Assembly (NCBI GenBank): GCA_021732365.1
Contig: JAKFVD010000004.1
Coordinates: 34,319-98,318, forward strand
DNA from: Methylotenera sp.
Lineage (GTDB): Bacteria; Pseudomonadota; Gammaproteobacteria; Burkholderiales; Methylophilaceae
Length of the DNA: 64,000 nt
Reading direction: 5' to 3'
The notes under the pieces were generated by a model. It had not been told where the DNA came from. It ran no database searches and worked only from the letters and a program-made list of their open reading frames with translations. Shown here piece by piece: positions 62,422 through 64,000 of the stretch (positions are counted from its first letter, which is position 1; the number at the start of each line of letters is the position of its first letter). The translations under genes were made by a program, and so were the position numbers.

Positions 62422-62448
62422 GAGGGCTAACATCATTTGTTAGCCCTC
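62422..62448 (-). terminator. Perfect 10-base hairpin after the PLDc_N gene
   Basis: GAGGGCTAAC (62422-62431) and GTTAGCCCTC (62439-62448) around a 7-base loop, 29 bases after the stop on the minus strand. There is no T-run on that strand, so termination may be weak or Rho-assisted. Confidence 0.45.
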
Positions 62449-62477
62449 ATTTAGGGTTGACTGATAGTGATAAAAGC

Positions 62478-62654
62478 TTAAACTTTTTTGCCGCCGGGGC
62501 CAGCAAAATACCAAACAATTAAGCCTACAACTGGGAAGAACAATACGCCCAGAACCCACAATATTTTTTCCGTGCCTGAAGCAGAGCTTTGAATGATTTT
62601 GATAATCGCGAAGATGTCTAAGATAAGTATGAGTAAACCAATGGCAGATGACAT
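62478..62654 (-). CDS. PLDc_N-type two-helix membrane protein
   Basis: 58 residues. Starts SSAIGLLILILDIFAIIKII, then SGTEKILWVLGVLFFPVVGLIVWYF, AGPGGKK. This is the PLDc_N (phospholipase D nuclease N-terminal) small membrane protein type. It has a GGGAA site 5 bases upstream. Function unknown; often stress-linked. The hairpin at 62422-62448 may end its transcript. Confidence 0.75.
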   Translation of the reverse strand: MSSAIGLLILILDIFAIIKIIQSSASGTEKILWVLGVLFFPVVGLIVWYFAGPGGKKV

Positions 62655-62767
62655 GTTATTTTCCCTTTTTAATCAATATAAATAAACCATGTAATACAAG
62701 GCATGGCTGGATGCTTAATGATTGTAATCAGCCAGTTTGTTGATGAAAGTGGCGGACATACAAAAAT

Positions 62768-62790
62768 AGCACAAACCATCGGTTTGTGCT
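62768..62790 (-). terminator. Terminator after the CsbD-like gene
   Basis: AGCACAAACC-ATC-GGTTTGTGCT, a 10-base perfect stem. On the minus strand it is followed by ATTTTTG. It ends the CsbD-family gene. Confidence 0.85.
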
Positions 62791-62805
62791 GAGTTTAAAT
62801 ATGGA

Positions 62806-63009
62806 CTAGTTTTTTTGCTTTTTTTCCCATTCAGCAATTTGCGCTTCGGCTTGTTCTTTCGATACGCCATACGCCTCTTGAATCTTGCCTGCTAACTGAT
62901 CGCGCTTGCCTGCAATCACATCTAAATTGTCATCGGTTAAATGACCCCATTTTTCTTGAATGCTGCCTTTTAATTGTTTCCAATTACCTTCAACTTGATC
63001 CCAATTCAT
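62806..63009 (-). CDS. CsbD-family stress protein
   Basis: 67 residues from ATG 63009, chosen because AAAGGA lies just upstream; the longer open frame begins 25 codons earlier without support. NWDQVEGNWKQLKGSIQEKWG, DDNLDVIAGKRDQLAGKIQEAYGVSKEQAEAQIAEW is the CsbD repeat pattern. These small hydrophilic helical proteins rise in general stress in many bacteria; molecular role unclear. It is followed by a strong terminator. Confidence 0.92.
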   Translation of the reverse strand: MNWDQVEGNWKQLKGSIQEKWGHLTDDNLDVIAGKRDQLAGKIQEAYGVSKEQAEAQIAEWEKKQKN

Positions 63010-63220
63010 CGTGTTTTCCTTTAATTTATTAAGTGAATTAAATAGTGAATAGTCGTTTAAGTTGTTTAAATGACTTGTTGCCATTTAAAACCTAAAGTGT
63101 TTGCAAGCCCATCAGCATTGGGCTTAACTTGATGTCAGAATCGTCTGATAAACTCGTTGATGAGCAGAATATTGGTGTGCGACGGCAATTAACTTTTGGC
63201 GAAAATCGTACAGACTGAAC

Positions 63221-63249
63221 TTGAGGCTTGAGCTAAATTCAGCTATAAT
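63221..63249 (+). promoter_or_regulatory. Sigma-70-type promoter of carA
   Basis: TTGAGG (63221-63226), 17 bases, TATAAT (63244-63249, perfect -10 box). Transcription would start about 63256, giving a leader of about 100 bases before the GTG start. Confidence 0.8.
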
Positions 63250-63261
63250 TCGGCAATTCTG

Positions 63262-63293
63262 AAACGGGAAGAGTTTACAAAGCTTTTCCCGTT
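63262..63293 (+). promoter_or_regulatory. Leader hairpin before carA
   Basis: AACGGGAAgAG and cTTTTCCCGTT pair around an 8-base loop, starting about 6 bases after the predicted transcription start. It could be an attenuator, stabilise the RNA, or bind a regulator. A short TTTT follows on the right arm, not a full T-run. Confidence 0.6.
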
Positions 63294-63357
63294 TTGCACA
63301 TCTACTCGCAGGTGTGTCAAGTTAAGTTGTGTCGTGTCGAAATAAAGGAGCTTCAAG

Positions 63358-64000
63358 GTGTCGAAAACAATTCCAGCGGTTTTAGTGTTAGCAGATGGGA
63401 CTGTTTTTAAAGGCATTTCAATTGGTGCTTCTGGTCACACAATCGGCGAGGTGGTTTTTAATACGGCGATGACGGGCTATCAAGAAATTCTGACCGACCC
63501 TTCTTACACTGAACAAATCGTTACGCTCACTTATCCGCACATTGGCAATACGGGCACCAACCCTGAAGATGTTGAGTCGAATAAGGTATATGCCGCTGGT
63601 TTAATCATCCGCGATTTGCCGCTTTTAACATCCAATTTTCGCAGTACGCAAACTTTATCTGAGTATTTAATCGCTAACAATGTAGTAGCGATTGCCGATA
63701 TCGATACGCGCAAGTTAACCCGTATTTTGCGTGAAAAAGGTGCACAGGCAGGTTGCATCATGGCTGGTGAAAATGTACATCAAGAATTCGAGCTAAAAAA
63801 TGCGTTAAGTTTTGCGAAAGAATTCCCTGGTTTGGCAGGCATGGATTTGGCCAAAGTGGTGAGCTGTAAAACTGCTTACGAATTCACCGATGGCGAGTGG
63901 GCTTTAGGCAAAGGTTTTACAAAGCCTGAAAAAGCTAAATTCCATGTGGTTGCCTTTGATTATGGCGTTAAACAAAATATCTTGCGTATGTTAGTTTCGC
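63358..64000 (+). CDS. carA: Carbamoyl phosphate synthase small subunit, 3' part cut by window
   Basis: The first 214 codons are visible; a full CarA has about 375-385 residues. GTG start at 63358 with AAGGAG 9 bases upstream (AATAAAGGAGCTTCAAG). Conserved pieces: [16 protein letters not shown] start (here [13 protein letters not shown]), [46 protein letters not shown], and [14 protein letters not shown]. It supplies ammonia from glutamine for carbamoyl phosphate, used for arginine, pyrimidines and, here, possibly for O-carbamoylation by the NodU-type enzyme. Confidence 0.96.
   Translation, partial: MSKTIPAVLVLADGTVFKGISIGASGHTIGEVVFNTAMTGYQEILTDPSYTEQIVTLTYPHIGNTGTNPEDVESNKVYAAGLIIRDLPLLTSNFRSTQTLSEYLIANNVVAIADIDTRKLTRILREKGAQAGCIMAGENVHQEFELKNALSFAKEFPGLAGMDLAKVVSCKTAYEFTDGEWALGKGFTKPEKAKFHVVAFDYGVKQNILRMLVS

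Noticed and set aside
62422..62448. Hairpin with GGGCTAAC...GTTAGCCC as a sixth attC site
   Set aside because: The cores face each other at a 7-base loop without arms or variable stem; it is a simple hairpin far from the array.
1..64000. CRISPR arrays, tRNA and rRNA genes
   Set aside because: No regularly spaced repeats with unique spacers and no tRNA-like T-arm or rRNA sequence was noticed on either strand by eye; a tool scan could still find a tRNA that I missed.

Overview
The window looks like a chromosome segment of a betaproteobacterium, most likely a methylotroph of the Methylophilaceae (Methylotenera/Methylophilus type). This is inferred from moderately AT-rich DNA, a hrcA/nadK/recN neighbourhood, Entner-Doudoroff genes (edd, eda) beside glucokinase and gluconolactonase-like genes, two VPxPA-CTERM exosortase substrates and bufferin-like cysteine-rich peptides. 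No 16S rRNA or tRNA was found, so the assignment rests on protein resemblance alone.

Layout. 1-6.4 kb: sugar and energy genes on the + strand (GH63-type glucosidase cut by the window edge, aquaporin, a DoxX-DoxX-NDH-2 fusion, glucokinase). 6.4-10.2 kb, minus strand: secreted proteins (SMP-30/gluconolactonase-like, GlcG-cupin fusion, two orphan bufferin-like peptides). 10.3-14.9 kb: regulation (OmpR-type two-component pair, a divergent sigma-54 activator, an EF-hand protein). 14.9-18.0 kb: an accessory patch with an IS21 istB remnant, a small XRE-like gene, and a Lon-type AAA+ ATPase overlapping a CxxC/CxxC protein. 18.0-22.5 kb: a secreted protein, then dnaJ, dnaK and grpE, with sigma-32-type promoters before grpE and before dnaK.

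22.5-46.6 kb is a large envelope/LPS region: waaC, a WaaG-like glycosyltransferase, waaP, an IS3 remnant and an AT-rich quinoprotein gene (insertion patch), an LpxL-type acyltransferase, several WaaP-like kinase-fold genes, a GT9 transferase, a NodU-type carbamoyltransferase, FkbM, GT2 and GT-C-like proteins, waaF, and the whole ADP-heptose pathway (gmhA, hldE, hldD). edd and eda sit inside this region. In ribulose-monophosphate methylotrophs these two would cleave 6-phosphogluconate in the KDPG variant of the cycle, while glk and the glucosidase would handle stored or external glucose.

46.6-53.6 kb: hemH, two small envelope genes, hrcA, a CTERM protein, nadK, recN. 53.6-56.9 kb holds the most striking structure: five tandem attC recombination sites separating small minus-strand genes of mostly unknown function, with no integrase gene in the window. 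This is an integron gene-cassette array of the CALIN type, or the distal part of a chromosomal integron. 57-64 kb: M48-TPR lipoprotein, fur with a tandemly repeated 3' end, a BamE with a long extra tail, dapB, a second CTERM protein, small stress-type proteins, and the start of carA behind a good sigma-70 promoter and a structured leader.

Other points of note are two intergenic nested-palindrome elements with a shared core directly after edd and nadK, two rather degenerate kinase-fold proteins in the LPS region, and the stand-alone Lon-like ATPase pair.
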